DNA from: Variovorax sp. TBS-050B
GTDB taxonomy: Bacteria > Pseudomonadota > Gammaproteobacteria > Burkholderiales > Burkholderiaceae_C
Direction: 5' to 3'
NCBI RefSeq assembly: GCF_029893635.1
Contig: NZ_JARXYR010000002.1
Coordinates: 2,889,001-2,953,000, forward strand
DNA: 64,000 nucleotides
Positions 55,147-63,900 of the stretch are shown here, piece after piece. Positions within the stretch are counted from its first letter, which is position 1. Each line of letters starts with the position of its first letter. A program made the position numbers and the translations under genes. Under the pieces are notes generated by a model. The model worked only from the letters and a program-made list of their open reading frames with translations. It was not told the DNA's origin and made no database searches.

Positions 55147-56871
55147 TCAGCGCCGGTGGCGTCCCGCCATCAGCGCGACTACCTCGCGGAACAGGGCGTT
55201 GCCGCGGGCATTGGCGAGGTCGAGCACATGGCTGCGGCTGTAGAAGGGGCTCAGGTCGAGCCCGACGCCGATGCCCGCGATCTCGATGTCGCGCTGCTGC
55301 TCCTGCCGCGCCACCACGTCGCGCAGATGGTGGTCGAGGTAGTGCGCGTCGTTGGCGAGGTTCGTGGCGCTGTCCATCGGCGAGCCGTCGGAGACCACGA
55401 GCAGCAGCTTGCGCGCCTCGGTGCGCTGGCGCAGCCGGGCGCAGGCCCAGTCCACCGCCTCGCCGTCGATGCCTTCGCGGAACAGGTCGGCCTTGAGCAG
55501 CGCGGCCATCGCGGGCCGTGCGCGGCGCCAGGGCGTGGCCGCGGCCTTGAAGACGATGTGGCTGCGCTCGTTGAGCCGTCCGGGGTGTGCCGGCCGGCCG
55601 GCGCGCACCCATTCGCGGTGCGCGCGACCGCCGTTCCATGCGCCCGTGGTGAAGCCCAGCACTTCGTTCGCCACGCCCGCCTGCTCGAGCGCGCGCGCGA
55701 ACACGTCGGCCATCATCGCGACCGCTTCGGCATGCGCCTTCATCGAGCCCGAGCAGTCGATCAGGAAGCTCACGACGCAGTCGGCCACGGGCTCCATGCG
55801 CTCGGTGCGGAACAGGCGCCGCTCGGTCGGCGAGGCGATCAGCTGCGCGAGCCGCCGGCCGTCGATCAGGCCTTCCTCCTGCGCGCCGTCCCAGCCGTCG
55901 CGCTCGGGCGCGGCCAGCAGCGCACGCAGTTCGCGCGCGAGCCGCGCGATGTTCACGCCCTGCGCGGCGATGCGGCGGTCCAGCGTTTCCCGATGGCCCG
56001 CGAGCACCTCCTTGCGCGCGAGCGCGGCGGCATCGTGCTCGCGGTCGTGCACGGTGGTGAAGACGCGGTAGCTGCCGCCCGCGCCGTCGAGCACCGCGCT
56101 GCGGCCGGACTCGGCGGTGGTGAAGCGCTCGATGATCTCCTCGTCCATGTCGGCCACCAGCGCGAAGACGCTGCGCTTGTCGTCGACGTGCGGGTCGCGT
56201 GCGGCTTCGGTCCCGTCTTCGCCCGCTTCATGCAGCATCCGGGCGACGGTGCGCGCGATGGCGAGCGCATGCACCGCATAGGCGGCCTGGTCCGCGCGGT
56301 CGCGGCGCAGGCCCGCGAGCGCATGGCCGATCAGCGGCGCGAGCGCGAAGCGCGTGGCCTCGAGCATGTCCTCGGTCTGTTCCACCACCTGCTCGCCCGC
56401 GACGCGCGCGCGGCAGATCTGCGCCACCGCATAGAGCAGCAGCCCGCGCGCGGTGTCGGTCAGCCCCGAATGGTGGAAGCCCAGCGACCACTGTTCGTGG
56501 CGATGCCGCAGGTTGTGCCGCATGCCGGGCATGGCGTCGGGGGCGAGCGCCTCCACGCGGAACTGCTCGAGCATCTCGAACAGCATGCGCTCGACCGCTT
56601 CCTCGGGCCGCAGCCGCGCGTGCAGCGCCGCATCGGATTCGACCAGCCGCAGCGCCAGCCCGTCGGCCACGCCGCGGAAGGAGCCGAAGTCGTCGTGCTC
56701 GGGCGAGGGATGCAGGTGCGGTGCGAACCACGGCAGCGCGACGCGTCCGCGGTGCAGCCTGCGGCCGCGGAAGTGCAGGTCGCGCTCGCCGCTGAAGGCG
56801 CGCACCACGCCCGCGCAGAGCTCGTAGATGCGTTCTTCCTGCCGGGCCCGCTGCTGCTGCGCGTCGGTCAT
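55147..56871 (-). CDS. CobT-like VWA domain protein
   Basis: 574 residues. The N-terminal two thirds resembles aerobic cobaltochelatase CobT, including the FEMLEQFRVEALAPDAMPGM stretch. The C-terminal VWA domain carries the MIDAS motif DCSGSMKAHAE, with TTGAWNGG and VVSDGSPMDSATN. CobT partners the AAA+ ATPase CobS, encoded immediately upstream with an ATGA overlap. No CobN, the subunit that binds the corrin, is in the window. Location in the xsc regulator operon raises the possibility of an enzyme-activating MoxR/VWA role. Confidence 0.82.
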   Translation of the reverse strand: MTDAQQQRARQEERIYELCAGVVRAFSGERDLHFRGRRLHRGRVALPWFAPHLHPSPEHDDFGSFRGVADGLALRLVESDAALHARLRPEEAVERMLFEMLEQFRVEALAPDAMPGMRHNLRHRHEQWSLGFHHSGLTDTARGLLLYAVAQICRARVAGEQVVEQTEDMLEATRFALAPLIGHALAGLRRDRADQAAYAVHALAIARTVARMLHEAGEDGTEAARDPHVDDKRSVFALVADMDEEIIERFTTAESGRSAVLDGAGGSYRVFTTVHDREHDAAALARKEVLAGHRETLDRRIAAQGVNIARLARELRALLAAPERDGWDGAQEEGLIDGRRLAQLIASPTERRLFRTERMEPVADCVVSFLIDCSGSMKAHAEAVAMMADVFARALEQAGVANEVLGFTTGAWNGGRAHREWVRAGRPAHPGRLNERSHIVFKAAATPWRRARPAMAALLKADLFREGIDGEAVDWACARLRQRTEARKLLLVVSDGSPMDSATNLANDAHYLDHHLRDVVARQEQQRDIEIAGIGVGLDLSPFYSRSHVLDLANARGNALFREVVALMAGRHRR

Positions 56872-57815
56872 GGCGCCTGGTCGAAGCAGCGCTGGAAGTA
56901 TTCGGCGACGAGCGGCCGTTCGGCCTCGTCGCACTTGTTGACGAACGAGAGCCGGAACGCGAGCGCCGGGTCCTTGAAGATCTCGATGTTCTCGGCCCAG
57001 GTGATGACGGTGCGCGGCGACATCAGCGTCGACAGGTCGCCGGCCGCGAAGCCCTGGCGCGTGAGCGCGGCCACGGCCACCATCTGCGCCACCATCGCAC
57101 GGCCCGCGTCGCCGGCGAGCGAGGGCACGCGCGCCTGCACGATCGCGATCTCCTCGTCGGGCGGCAGGTAGTCGAGCGAGGCCACGATGTTCCAGCGGTC
57201 GATCTGCGCATGGTTGAGCCGCTGCGCGCCGTGGTAGAGGCCGTTGAGGTTGCCCAGGCCCACCGTGTTGGCCGTCGCGAACAGGCGGAAGAAGGGGTGC
57301 GGGCGCAGCACGCGGTTCTGGTCCATGAGCGTGAACTTGCCGCCCTGCTCGAGGATGCGCTGGATCACGAACATCACGTCGGGCCGGCCCGCGTCGTACT
57401 CGTCGAAGATCAGCGCCACGGGCCGCTGCAGCGCCCAGGGCACGATGCCCTCCTGGAACTCGGTGACCTGCTGCCCCTCGCGCAGCACCACCGCATCCTT
57501 GCCCACGAGGTCGAGCCGGCTGATGTGGCCGTCGAGGTTCAGGCGCACGCAGGGCCAGTTGAGGCGCGCGGCCACCTGCTCGATGTGCGTCGACTTGCCG
57601 GTGCCGTGCAGCCCCTGCACCATCACGCGCCGGTCGCGCATGAAGCCCGCGAGGATCGCGAGCGTCACGTCGGGGTTGAAGCGGTACACCGCGTCGATCT
57701 CGGGCACATGGTCGTCGCGCTCCGTGAACGCGGGCACCTGCAGCGGGCTGTCGATGCCGAACACCTCGCGCACGCTCAGCATCCGGGTGGGTCGGTGTTC
57801 GGCAATGTCGGTCAC
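56868..57815 (-). CDS. CobS-like AAA+ ATPase
   Basis: 315 residues. Close CobS likeness: MLSVREVFGIDSPLQVPAF, Walker A GLHGTGKSTHIEQVAARLNWP, VGKDAVVLREGQQVTEFQEG, Walker B LIFDEYDAGRPDVMFVIQRIL, and LFATANTVGLGNLNGLYHG. Known role: ATP-dependent cobalt insertion into hydrogenobyrinate diamide with CobT and CobN. GTG 57815 is my start; ATG 57782 (MLSVREV) is possible. The gene follows the IclR regulator by 38 bases on the same strand, so it is probably expressed with it. Confidence 0.84.
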   Translation of the reverse strand: MTDIAEHRPTRMLSVREVFGIDSPLQVPAFTERDDHVPEIDAVYRFNPDVTLAILAGFMRDRRVMVQGLHGTGKSTHIEQVAARLNWPCVRLNLDGHISRLDLVGKDAVVLREGQQVTEFQEGIVPWALQRPVALIFDEYDAGRPDVMFVIQRILEQGGKFTLMDQNRVLRPHPFFRLFATANTVGLGNLNGLYHGAQRLNHAQIDRWNIVASLDYLPPDEEIAIVQARVPSLAGDAGRAMVAQMVAVAALTRQGFAAGDLSTLMSPRTVITWAENIEIFKDPALAFRLSFVNKCDEAERPLVAEYFQRCFDQAP

Positions 57816-57853
57816 GGCGGGCTTTCGCAAAAAAAGAAGAGAAGGAAGGGGAC

Positions 57854-58675
57854 TCAGGCCTGCGCCGGCCCGGAGCCCGCGTCGGCGTCGATGCGGCTCA
57901 GTGCGCGCGCGGCTCGCTGCAGCGCGGGCAGCAGCGCGCGTGCCTTCGCGGCATCGAGCCGCATGACGGGCGCCTGCACCGCGATGCACAGGTTCGAGGG
58001 TGCGCCATCGCCCGAAGGCACGAGTGCCGCGATGCACAGCAGGCCGGGCAGGAATTCCTCGTTGTCGATCGCATAGCCGTCCTTGCGCACGCGCTGCACT
58101 TCCTTCTCGAGCGCGGCGGGATCGGTGAGCGTCCTCGCGGTGTAGGGCTCGAGCGGCGCGTTCGACAGCAGCCGGCGCCGCTGCGCGGGGCTCATCTGCG
58201 ACAGGAACACCTTGCCGCTGGCCGAGCAGTGCACCGGAACGCGCGAGCCGGAATGCAGGTAGAAGCGCAGCGGCGCCGCGGTCTCCACGCGGTCGAGGTA
58301 CACCACCTCGCTGCCCGACAGGGCCGTGAGGTTGCAGCTCTCGCCGATCTCCTCGACGAGCTGGCGCAGCACCGTGTGGCGCGCGCCGTGCAGGCTGTCG
58401 TTGAGCAGCAGGTTCTCGGCCAGCCGCCGCAGCCGCGTGCCGATGCCGTAGTGCCGGCCGTCGCTCTCGCGCTGCAGCAGGCCTGCGCCTTCGAGCTGCT
58501 GGAGCATGCGGTGCAGCGTGGGCTTGGGCATGCCGGTCTCCTCGACCAGGCCCTGCAGCGAGTAGCGCTGGTCCTTCGCCGCCATGACTTCGAGCAGCCC
58601 GAACAGCCGCATGGTGGGGGTGTCGGCCGCGGCCGGTTCCGGCAGTTCGGCAATGGGCGCTTGGACGATCTTCAT
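57854..58675 (-). CDS. IclR-family regulator divergent from xsc
   Basis: 273 residues. Helix-turn-helix about 20-80 (RLFGLLEVMAAKDQRYSLQGLVEETGMPKPTLHRMLQQLE), effector domain about 95-265 (GESCNLTALSGSEVVYLDRVETAAPLRFYL, HCSASGKVFLSQM). It is separated from xsc by 171 bases holding two palindromes and followed by the CobS/CobT-like genes. It is the obvious candidate regulator of xsc-ackA. The effector domain resembles that of the GMC-linked IclR. Confidence 0.9.
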   Translation of the reverse strand: MKIVQAPIAELPEPAAADTPTMRLFGLLEVMAAKDQRYSLQGLVEETGMPKPTLHRMLQQLEGAGLLQRESDGRHYGIGTRLRRLAENLLLNDSLHGARHTVLRQLVEEIGESCNLTALSGSEVVYLDRVETAAPLRFYLHSGSRVPVHCSASGKVFLSQMSPAQRRRLLSNAPLEPYTARTLTDPAALEKEVQRVRKDGYAIDNEEFLPGLLCIAALVPSGDGAPSNLCIAVQAPVMRLDAAKARALLPALQRAARALSRIDADAGSGPAQA

Positions 58676-58700
58676 GGCGCGGATCATAGTCTTTTCACAA

Positions 58701-58725
58701 AAAACAAGACATGTTGTCTCGTTTT
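58701..58725. promoter_or_regulatory. Large palindrome near IclR start in xsc promoter region
   Basis: AAAACAAGACA (58701-58711), spacer TGT, TGTCTCGTTTT (58715-58725): eleven-base arms with one mismatch. It begins 26 bases upstream of the IclR start and is AT-rich relative to the region. Probable regulator-binding site. Confidence 0.65.
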
Positions 58726-58782
58726 CTGTAAATTGTTTGACGCCGCAGCCTGCGCGACCTATATTCCGCGAACACGAAATAC

Positions 58783-58797
58783 GGAACGGAATGTTCC
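58783..58797. promoter_or_regulatory. GGAAC-N5-GTTCC palindrome upstream of xsc
   Basis: GGAACGGAATGTTCC, extended by one base pair on each side (C and G), lies 49 bases before the xsc start. It has the same layout as the palindrome between the GMC and IclR genes. An additional TTCCG/CGGAA pair brackets the area from 58764. Confidence 0.65.
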
Positions 58798-58846
58798 GGC
58801 TTTCGAGACGCCGCCATCCGCACCACTTCTTCAGGAGACGCCTTCC

Positions 58847-60670
58847 ATGAGCCAGAAGCAACCCGCCGCCGCCCCCCGCGAAGCCGTCACCGGCGTGCAG
58901 AAGATGACGCCTTCGGAGGCCTTCGTCGAAACCATGGTCGCCAACGGCGTGACCGACATCTTCGGCATCATGGGCTCCGCCTTCATGGACGCGATGGACA
59001 TCTTCGCGCCCGCGGGCATCCGCCTGATTCCGGTGGTGCACGAGCAGGGCGGCGCCCACATGGCCGACGGCTATGCGCGCGTGTCGGGCCGCCACGGCGT
59101 GGTGATCGGGCAGAACGGCCCCGGCATCAGCAACTGCGTGACGGCGATTGCGGCCGCCTACTGGGCGCACAGCCCGGTCGTGATGATCACGCCCGAGACC
59201 GGCACCATGGGCATGGGCCTGGGCGGCTTCCAGGAAGCCAACCAGCTGCCGATGTTCCAGGAGTTCACCAAATACCAGGGCCACGTGAACAACCCCAAGC
59301 GCATGGCCGAATACACCGCGCGCTGCTTCGACCGCGCCATTTCCGAGATGGGGCCGACGCAGCTCAACATCCCGCGCGACTACTTCTACGGCGAGGTCCA
59401 GTGCGAGATCCCGCGCCCGATGCGCGTGGAGCGCGGCGCGGGCGGCGAGAACAGCCTGAGCGCCGCGGTCGAGCTGCTGGCCTCGGCGAAATTCCCCGTC
59501 ATCCTCTCGGGCGGCGGCGTGGTCATGGGCGATGCGGTGGAAGAGTGCAAGGCGCTGGCCGAGCGCCTGGGCGCGCCCGTGGCCAACGGCTACCTGCGCA
59601 ACGACTCCTTCCCCGCGAGCCATCCGCTGTGGGCCGGCCCGCTCGGCTACCAGGGCAGCAAGGCCGCGATGAAGCTGATCGCGCAGGCCGACGTGGTGCT
59701 CGCGCTCGGTTCGCGCATGGGCCCGTTCGGCACGCTGCCGCAGCACGGCATGGACTACTGGCCAAAGGACGCGAAGATCATCCAGGTGGAGGCCGACCAC
59801 ACCAACCTCGGCCTCGTGAAGAAGATCACCGTCGGCATCCACGGCGACGCCAAGGCCACGGCCAAGGAACTGCTCAAGCGCCTGCAGGGCAAGACGCTCG
59901 CCTGCGACGCCACCAAGGCCGAGCGCGCCGAGAAGATCAAGTCGGAAAAAGCGGCCTGGGAGAAGGAGCTCGACGAGTGGACGCACGAGCGCGATCCCTT
60001 CAGCCTCGACGTGATCGAGGAAGCCAAGGGCGAGAAGACGCCCACCGGCGGCACCTACCTGCATCCGCGCCAGGTGCTGCGCGAACTCGAGAAGGCCATG
60101 CCGCCGCGCGTGATGGTCTCGACCGACATCGGCAACATCAACGCGGTGGCCAACAGCTACCTGCGCTTCGAGGAGCCACGCAGCTTCTTCGCGCCGATGA
60201 GCTTCGGCAACTGCGGCTATTCGCTGCCGACCATGATCGGCGCCAAGTGCGCCGCACCCGATCGCCCGGCCGTGGCCTATGCCGGCGACGGCGCCTGGGG
60301 CATGAGCATGGTCGAGGTCATGACGGCCGTGCGGCACGACATTCCGGTGACCGCGGTGGTCTTCCACAACCGCCAGTGGGGCGCGGAGAAGAAGAACCAG
60401 GTCGACTTCTACAACCGCCGCTTCGTCGCGGGCGAGCTCGAGAGCGAGAGCTTCGCCGGCATCGCGAAGGCCATGGGCGCCGAGGGCATCGTGGTCGACC
60501 GCATCGAGGACGTCGGCCCGGCGCTCAAGAAGGCCATCGACATGCAGATGAACCAGAAGAAGACCTGCGTGATCGAGATCATGTGCACGCGCGAGCTCGG
60601 CGATCCGTTCCGCCGCGATGCGCTGTCCAAGCCCGTGCGCTTCCTCGACAAGTACAAGGACTACGTCTGA
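58847..60670 (+). CDS. xsc: Sulfoacetaldehyde acetyltransferase
   Basis: 607 residues, thiamine-diphosphate enzyme. It converts sulfoacetaldehyde plus phosphate to acetyl phosphate and sulfite in the cytoplasm. The TPP-activating glutamate is residue 66 (VHEQGGAHMADGYARVSG); the TPP/magnesium motif begins GDGAWGM at residues 480-486 and closes with VVFHNRQWGAEKKNQVDFYN. GYLRNDSFPASHP and NNPKRMAEYTARCFDRA are Xsc-specific in appearance, separating it from acetolactate synthase. GGAG precedes ATG 58847. It is the convergence point for taurine, isethionate and sulfoacetate degradation. Confidence 0.95.
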   Translation: MSQKQPAAAPREAVTGVQKMTPSEAFVETMVANGVTDIFGIMGSAFMDAMDIFAPAGIRLIPVVHEQGGAHMADGYARVSGRHGVVIGQNGPGISNCVTAIAAAYWAHSPVVMITPETGTMGMGLGGFQEANQLPMFQEFTKYQGHVNNPKRMAEYTARCFDRAISEMGPTQLNIPRDYFYGEVQCEIPRPMRVERGAGGENSLSAAVELLASAKFPVILSGGGVVMGDAVEECKALAERLGAPVANGYLRNDSFPASHPLWAGPLGYQGSKAAMKLIAQADVVLALGSRMGPFGTLPQHGMDYWPKDAKIIQVEADHTNLGLVKKITVGIHGDAKATAKELLKRLQGKTLACDATKAERAEKIKSEKAAWEKELDEWTHERDPFSLDVIEEAKGEKTPTGGTYLHPRQVLRELEKAMPPRVMVSTDIGNINAVANSYLRFEEPRSFFAPMSFGNCGYSLPTMIGAKCAAPDRPAVAYAGDGAWGMSMVEVMTAVRHDIPVTAVVFHNRQWGAEKKNQVDFYNRRFVAGELESESFAGIAKAMGAEGIVVDRIEDVGPALKKAIDMQMNQKKTCVIEIMCTRELGDPFRRDALSKPVRFLDKYKDYV

Positions 60671-60674
60671 CCGC

Positions 60675-61880
60675 ATGACCGACCAGCTGCTCACGCTCAA
60701 CGCCGGCTCCTCGTCGATCAAGGTCGCGCTGTTCGACGCGGGCGCGGCCGACGGCGCGCTGCCCGTTGCGCACTGGTCGGGCCAGGCCGACGGGCTCGGC
60801 GGCGGGCTCGACGCCCGGCTGCGCGTGCGCGACGCGGAAGGCCGCACGCTGCACGATGCGAAGCTCGACGAAGGCGAGGCGCGCACGCACCAGGGTGCAC
60901 TCGCCGCGCTGCTCGACTGGCATGCACGGCAGCGCGGGGGCGGCCGCATCGCCGGCGTGGGCCACCGCATCGTGCATGGCGGCATGGACTTCGTCGCGCC
61001 GGTGCGCATCGACGACGCGGTGCTCGACGGGCTTGCCGCGCTCGAACCGCTGGCGCCGCTGCACCAGCCGCACAACCTCGCGGGCGTGCGCGCCGCGATG
61101 GCGGCTTTCCAGGGTGTACCGCAGGTGGCCTGCTTCGACACCGCCTTCCATGCGGTGCAGCCCGCGCTCAACCGGCGCTTCGCGCTGCCGCGGTCGCTGC
61201 ACGACGCGGGCGTGCGGCGCTACGGCTTTCATGGGCTCTCGTACGAATCGATCGTGCACCAGCTGGCGCGCGAGGCGCCCGAGCTCGCCGAGGGCCGCGT
61301 GATCGTCGCGCACCTGGGCAACGGCGCCTCGATGTGCGGCATGGCGCAGGGGCGTTCGATCGCCACCACCATGAGCTTCTCGCCGCTCGACGGCCTGACC
61401 ATGGGCACGCGCTGCGGTCGCCTCGATGCCGCCGTGGTGTTCTATCTGCAGCGTTCGCTCGGCATGTCGCTCGACCAGGTCGAGAAGCTGCTGTTCCGCG
61501 AATCGGGCCTGCTCGGCATGTCGGGCGTCTCCAGCGACATGCGCGCGCTCGAAGCCTCGGCCGAACCCGCCGCGGCCGAGGCGGTCGCGCACTTCGTCGA
61601 GCAGGTGGTGCAGCACATGGGCCTGCTCGCGGCGGCGCTGCGCGGTCTCGATGCGATCGTGTTCACCGGCGGCATCGGCGAGAACGCCGCGGGCCTGCGG
61701 GCGCGCGTGCTCGAAGCCTGCGCGTGGCTCGGCGTCGAACCCGATGCGGCGGCCAATGCGGCCGGCCGGCCGAAGATCTCGACCGCCGCGAGCCGCATCG
61801 GCGCCTGGGTGCTGCGCACGGACGAGGAAGCGGTCATCGCGCGGCATACCGCGCGGGTGCTGGACGCTCAGCTCGGCTGA
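60675..61880 (+). CDS. ackA: Acetate kinase, co-expressed with xsc
   Basis: 401 residues, ASKHA-fold kinase. Motifs: LNAGSSSIKVALF at the N-terminus, GHRIVHGG, FDTAFH, RRYGFHGLSYESI and AHLGNGASMCGMAQGRS; the C-terminal FTGGIGENAAGLR closes the nucleotide site. It turns acetyl phosphate and ADP into acetate and ATP. The start is 4 bases after the xsc stop, so the two are one unit. Many xsc operons carry phosphotransacetylase (pta) instead; here energy is conserved as ATP. It overlaps the convergent Bug gene by 13 bases. Confidence 0.93.
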   Translation: MTDQLLTLNAGSSSIKVALFDAGAADGALPVAHWSGQADGLGGGLDARLRVRDAEGRTLHDAKLDEGEARTHQGALAALLDWHARQRGGGRIAGVGHRIVHGGMDFVAPVRIDDAVLDGLAALEPLAPLHQPHNLAGVRAAMAAFQGVPQVACFDTAFHAVQPALNRRFALPRSLHDAGVRRYGFHGLSYESIVHQLAREAPELAEGRVIVAHLGNGASMCGMAQGRSIATTMSFSPLDGLTMGTRCGRLDAAVVFYLQRSLGMSLDQVEKLLFRESGLLGMSGVSSDMRALEASAEPAAAEAVAHFVEQVVQHMGLLAAALRGLDAIVFTGGIGENAAGLRARVLEACAWLGVEPDAAANAAGRPKISTAASRIGAWVLRTDEEAVIARHTARVLDAQLG

Positions 61881-62863
61881 ATATCCGCCGCCTTGATCAC
61901 CTGCGCCCAGCGCGCGATCTCTTCCGTAAGAAAGGGCGCGAAGCGGTCCGGCCCGCGCGCATCGATCACGAAGCCCTGCTGGCGCATGCGCTCGTCGAGG
62001 CCGGGCTGCGCGAGGATCTTCAGCACTTCGGCGCCGAGCTTCTGCACCGCGGTATCGGGCGTGGCGGCCGGCGCCATGATGCCGGTCCAGTTCTCGACCT
62101 GCAGCTCGGGCATGCCGGCCTCCGCGGTGGTCGGCACCTCGGGCAGCAGCGCATAGCGTGCCTTGCTCGCGATCGCAAGCGCGCGCAGCTTGCCGGCCTT
62201 CACGTGCGGAATGGATTCGGGGATGTTCGAGAACACCACGTCGAGTTGGCCGCCGATCAGGTCGGTCATGCAGGGCGCGCCGCCCTTGTAGGGCACATGC
62301 TGGATGGCCGACTTGTTGAGGCTGTTGAAGAGCGCGAGCGTGAGATGCGGCGGCGTGCCGCTGCCGCTGGAGCCCGCATTGAGCTTGCGCTCCCTGGCCG
62401 CGGCGATCAGGCCCTTCATGTCGCGGATCGGGCTCGCCGCCGGCACCACGATCAGCATCGGGCTGCCCGCGAGCAGCGCCACCGGCCGCAAATCCTTCTG
62501 GAAATTGAAGGGCGACTTCGGGAACAGCGTGACGTTGGCCGCATGCGTGAGCGTGATCGCGAGCAGCGTGTAGCCGTCGCCGGGCGCCTTGGCCACCACG
62601 TCGGCGCCTATCTGGCCGTTGCCGCCGGGGCGGTTGTCGATCACCACGTTGAGCTTCCAGCGTTCGCCGAGCTGCTGGCCGATCTGGCGCGCCATCGCAT
62701 CGGTGAGCCCGCCGGGCGGAAAGGGCACCACGTAGCGCAGCGTGGCGTCCGGCTTCGGATAGTCGCCGCCCTGTGCGCGCGCGAGCGCCGGCCACAGTGC
62801 GGCACTCATCGAACCCGCCGCAGCCAGGGCGGCGGTCCCTTGCATCCAATCGCGTCTTTTCAT
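61868..62863 (-). CDS. Bug-family (TctC) substrate-binding protein
   Basis: 331 residues. A twin-arginine-like signal (MKRRDWMQGTAALAAAG) ends at ARAQ near residue 31. Bug features: YPKPDATLRYVVPFPPGGLTDAMARQIG, VVIDNRPGGNGQIGADVVAKAPGDGYT, HVPYKGGAPCMTDLIGGQLDVVFSNIPE. It follows comC on the same strand, 26 bases downstream, so the ligand may be sulfolactate or a related C3 acid. No TctA/TctB membrane genes are visible. Confidence 0.88.
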   Translation of the reverse strand: MKRRDWMQGTAALAAAGSMSAALWPALARAQGGDYPKPDATLRYVVPFPPGGLTDAMARQIGQQLGERWKLNVVIDNRPGGNGQIGADVVAKAPGDGYTLLAITLTHAANVTLFPKSPFNFQKDLRPVALLAGSPMLIVVPAASPIRDMKGLIAAARERKLNAGSSGSGTPPHLTLALFNSLNKSAIQHVPYKGGAPCMTDLIGGQLDVVFSNIPESIPHVKAGKLRALAIASKARYALLPEVPTTAEAGMPELQVENWTGIMAPAATPDTAVQKLGAEVLKILAQPGLDERMRQQGFVIDARGPDRFAPFLTEEIARWAQVIKAADIQPS

Positions 62864-62889
62864 CGTGGGTCTCCTGTTGTTGTCGCTCG

Positions 62890-63900
62890 TCATGCATCGC
62901 GCCCGTGCGCGCGCAATGCCTCGGGCACGTCGATGCCCTCGGCCTCGGCCGCGAGGCGCAGCCGTTCGCGGCGCGCACCCGGCAGGCGCACGCCCTCGTC
63001 GCGCATCATCTCGGCCACCAGCACCTCGACGCGGTCGAGGTAGCTGGCCGAGCCCGCGAGCGCACCGGGATCGATGGCGATGAAGACCTGGCCGATGCGC
63101 GGCCGGTTGCCTTCGTCCTCGAAGAAGCTCGACGCCTCGAAGCCGAACTGCGCGCCGATCAGCGCGGTGACCAGCAGCTCGACCACCAGCGCCAGCATCG
63201 CGCCCTTGGGGCTGGTGGCGGCGCCGATCGGCAGCATCGATCCGGCGAGCGCGGCCTGCGCATCGGTGGTCGGTCGCCCGCCGCGGTCGAGCGCCCAGCC
63301 GGTCGGGATCGGCCGGCCTTCCTTCGCAGCCATCATCACCTTGCCGCGCGCCACCTCCGACAGGCTCAGGTCGATCATCAGCGGCAGTGCGCCGCGACGC
63401 GCGAACACCGCGGCCACCGGGTTGGTGCCGAAGACCGGATGGCGCCCACCCGCGGCCGGCATCGCCGCGGGCGAGTTCGCAAAGCCCAGGCCGACCATGC
63501 CGGCCGCGGCCACGGGACGCAGATGGTCGACCACCACGCCGCAGTGATGGCTCGCGGTGACGCCCGCGATGGCGATGCCGTGCGTGCGTGCGCGGCCGAT
63601 CGCCTCGGCCACCGCCATCTCGCAGGCTTCGAAGGCCAGGCCCTCGTGCGCATCGATCAGCACCGCGCCGCCCCGGGCGTGCCGCACCGTGGGCCGTGCC
63701 GCGCCGTTCACGCGGCCGTTGCGCAGGTGGGTGGCGTACTGCGCGACGCGGCCGAGGCCGTGCGAGCCCAGCCCCTGCGCCTCGGCGAGCACCAGCGCGC
63801 GCGCCGCGGCCGCGGCCATCGCCTCGTTCGCGCCGGCGGCGCGCAATGCGCCGGCCACCACCTGGCGCGCCTGCGCCAGCGTCATCCGCACGGCCGTCAT
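62890..63900 (-). CDS. comC: Malate/L-lactate dehydrogenase-family enzyme, probable (R)-sulfolactate dehydrogenase
   Basis: 336 residues of the Ldh2/MDH2 family of NAD(P)-dependent 2-hydroxyacid dehydrogenases. Signatures: EAQGLGSHGLGRVAQY, the active-site HHCGVVVDHLRPVA, GTNPVAAVFARRG, and the GAMLALVVELLVTALIGA core. ComC enzymes in this family interconvert sulfopyruvate and (R)-sulfolactate. The upstream gene, overlapping by 4 bases, is a PGDH-type dehydrogenase resembling SlcC; the pair forms the known racemising route for sulfolactate. Malate, lactate or ureidoglycolate remain possible without that context. Confidence 0.72.
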   Translation of the reverse strand: MTAVRMTLAQARQVVAGALRAAGANEAMAAAAARALVLAEAQGLGSHGLGRVAQYATHLRNGRVNGAARPTVRHARGGAVLIDAHEGLAFEACEMAVAEAIGRARTHGIAIAGVTASHHCGVVVDHLRPVAAAGMVGLGFANSPAAMPAAGGRHPVFGTNPVAAVFARRGALPLMIDLSLSEVARGKVMMAAKEGRPIPTGWALDRGGRPTTDAQAALAGSMLPIGAATSPKGAMLALVVELLVTALIGAQFGFEASSFFEDEGNRPRIGQVFIAIDPGALAGSASYLDRVEVLVAEMMRDEGVRLPGARRERLRLAAEAEGIDVPEALRAHGRDA

